Source: Nostoc sp. ATCC 43529 (GTDB lineage Bacteria; Cyanobacteriota; Cyanobacteriia; Cyanobacteriales; Nostocaceae). Taken from it: 64,000 nt of DNA. The stretch's first letter is position 1; the number at the start of each line of letters is the position of its first letter. Shown piece after piece: positions 62,751-64,000 of this stretch. Position numbers and translations under genes: made by a program. The stretch spans positions 274,361 through 338,360 of the forward strand of contig LWTK01000105.1 of assembly GCA_003326205.1 (NCBI GenBank), given 5' to 3'. Below the pieces are notes generated by a model. It searched no databases. It was not told the origin of the DNA and worked only from the letters and a program-made list of their open reading frames with translations.

Positions 62751-63104
62751 CCGTGTTTTGTGGCTTTAGATAAAGAAAAACTGAAAATTAATTGTAGAGA
62801 CGTAGCACTGCTACGTCTCTACTGCTACTACCCTACTTTTTACATCAAGCAAATGAGAAATACCGTAGCATTTTTGATGCTACCCAGTGATATTAGTGGC
62901 AAAAGTCATCCATTCAGGTGAAGGCATACAGACATACCAATGCCTAGTATGAAGTAACATTAAGCAACTATGAAGCTTATTATGCGTCTAGTTGTTAGTA
63001 AATTTCTCAAGATCCGATCGCAAACCTTTAACAACTCCTGATTCTGCACTTGTCCTCTAACTAAAGGCTACTCCGACACAGCAATCATCACAGGCTTGTA
63101 TTGT
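62751..63104. other. Intergenic region before the efflux adaptor gene
   Basis: It holds the hairpin 62794-62822 (GTAGAGACGTAGCA / TGCTACGTCTCTAC), which is of the dispersed family and may end the regulator transcript. The rest shows no gene. The adaptor promoter should lie in 62840-63100. Confidence 0.45.
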
Positions 63105-64000
63105 ATGGCTACGAACATAGAAATTCCAGTTATTGGCAAAGTTAAATATCCATTACGCTGGTTCATTGGGCTGATGGCGGGGGGCGCTTTGGTTGTGGGT
63201 ACAGTTGCAAACTTTACTCTGATAAATCAAGGCACAAACCAAGAAGACATAGAACGGCTAACTGTCCCAGTATCAGCACAAAACGTCACGTTACGGATAA
63301 CGGCTAGTGGTAAAGTCGTGCCAGTTCAAAGTGTAAATATTAGTCCCAAAAATCCCGGTGTGCTGTCGCAATTGTACGTGGAACAAGGCGATCGCGTTCA
63401 AAAAGGGCAAATTCTCGCCCGCATGGATAGCGCCAGCATCGAGGCACAAAAGAGCCAGTATCTTGCTAACTTAGCCCAAAGTCAAGCACAGTTAGCCGAA
63501 GCCCTAGCTGGTAGTCGTCCTCAAGAAATTGCCCAAGCTAGGGCGCGATTAGCCCAAGCCCAAGCCCAGTTAACCCAAGCTCGTGCAGGGAATCGTCCCC
63601 AAGAAATTGCCCAAGCGCAAGCCCAAGTAGATGCGGCTCAGGCGAGAGTGAATTACACTGCCGAACAAGTAAAACGTTATCAATATCTATATAAAGAGGG
63701 AGCAGAGAATAAACAATTACTCGATCAAGCTATCAGCGAAGACAAAAGCGCCAGAGCCAATTTAGAAGAAGCGAAAAAACGATTGTCGTTAGTCCAAAGC
63801 GGTTCTCGTAGTGAAGAAATCGCCCAACGTCAAGCAGCCGTGAATGAAGCACGCGCAGCATTAGTACTGTTGGAAGATGGCACCCGTTCCGAGGAAATTG
63901 CTGGACGCCAAGCAGCTGTCGCATCCGCTGAAGCTCAGTTAAAAGGCGTGCAAGTGCAGCTAGAAGATACAATTATTCGCGCTCCCTTTTCGGGAATTGT
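63105..64000 (+). CDS. HlyD/RND-type periplasmic efflux adaptor (3' cut by window)
   Basis: The frame starts at ATG 63105 and is open to the last base (about 298 residues). One N-terminal membrane helix (about 19-40, RWFIGLMAGGALVVGTVANF) precedes a biotinyl-lipoyl half domain (VTLRITASGKVVPVQ, LSQLYVEQGDRVQKGQILARMD). A long helical hairpin follows, with near-repeats of RPQEIAQA, RSEEIAQRQAAV and RSEEIAGRQAAV, then the returning lipoyl strand DTIIRAPFSGI. This is a membrane-fusion protein for ABC- or RND-type export (DevB/HlyD-like). The transporter genes must lie beyond the window. Confidence 0.88.
   Translation, partial: MATNIEIPVIGKVKYPLRWFIGLMAGGALVVGTVANFTLINQGTNQEDIERLTVPVSAQNVTLRITASGKVVPVQSVNISPKNPGVLSQLYVEQGDRVQKGQILARMDSASIEAQKSQYLANLAQSQAQLAEALAGSRPQEIAQARARLAQAQAQLTQARAGNRPQEIAQAQAQVDAAQARVNYTAEQVKRYQYLYKEGAENKQLLDQAISEDKSARANLEEAKKRLSLVQSGSRSEEIAQRQAAVNEARAALVLLEDGTRSEEIAGRQAAVASAEAQLKGVQVQLEDTIIRAPFSGI

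Overview
The window comes from a filamentous, probably heterocyst-forming cyanobacterium (Nostocales, Nostoc/Anabaena-like). The evidence is the photosynthetic cytochrome b6f gene petN, the many HIP1 octamers (GCGATCGC), short tandem heptamer arrays of the STRR type, the density of multidomain histidine kinases, Uma2 nucleases, DUF1822, DUF2795 and DUF3181 genes, and an N-terminal domain like that of the cyanobacterial ethylene receptor. All calls are by eye from translated sequence; no database search was run.

Layout. 1-2.3 kb: tail of a PPC-like secreted protein, then phosphoglycerate kinase divergent from a universal stress protein. 2.6-5.6 kb: accessory island with a Uma2 nuclease, two PIN-toxin modules and decayed remnants (two Uma2 fragments, one HTH antitoxin tail). 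5.6-10.2 kb: patatin-like phospholipase, RdcB/YjcZ-like protein and dynamin-like GTPase in one orientation. 10.4-12.5 kb: NarL-type two-component pair. 12.6-18.9 kb: a MITE, HNH nuclease, GH57 glycosidase, Ca2+/H+ exchanger, and an orphan homocitrate/isopropylmalate synthase-type enzyme. 18.9-26.4 kb: four-GAF histidine kinase, petN with a 54-residue companion, and an ethylene-receptor-like hybrid kinase followed by a REC-kinase. 26.6-32.3 kb: membrane protein, DEDDh exonuclease, divergent penicillin-binding-like hydrolase and NlpC/P60 murein peptidase, glycosyltransferase, MFS transporter, tRNA-Arg. 32.4-35.9 kb: moaC and small conserved cyanobacterial genes. 36.1-37.4 kb: decayed tnpB. 37.7-44.7 kb: Liv-type amino-acid ABC transporter locus carrying two Uma2 genes and an Rpn-type nuclease gene. 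44.7-49.3 kb: compact operon of sigma-like factor, DUF1822, CHAT protease with membrane segments, and a membrane-anchored ligand-binding protein. 49.6-53.7 kb: DcuC-like carrier, histidine phosphatase, glucokinase, secreted protein. 53.9-60.2 kb: Uma2, CAP protein, beta-helix/RTX protein and another secreted protein, surrounded by 21-bp repeats and a duplicated upstream region. 60.3-62.8 kb: second NarL-type kinase/regulator pair. 63.1 kb-end: start of an HlyD-type efflux adaptor.

The best candidate for an undescribed system is the 44.7-49.3 kb operon. A caspase-like CHAT protease with an intact His/Cys pair is encoded with a sigma-like regulator, a DUF1822 protein and an amino-acid-receptor-like protein, which suggests ligand-controlled proteolysis feeding into transcription. 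Second are the dynamin/RdcB-like/patatin cluster, the ethylene-receptor kinase pair, and the shared upstream region of two secreted-protein genes.
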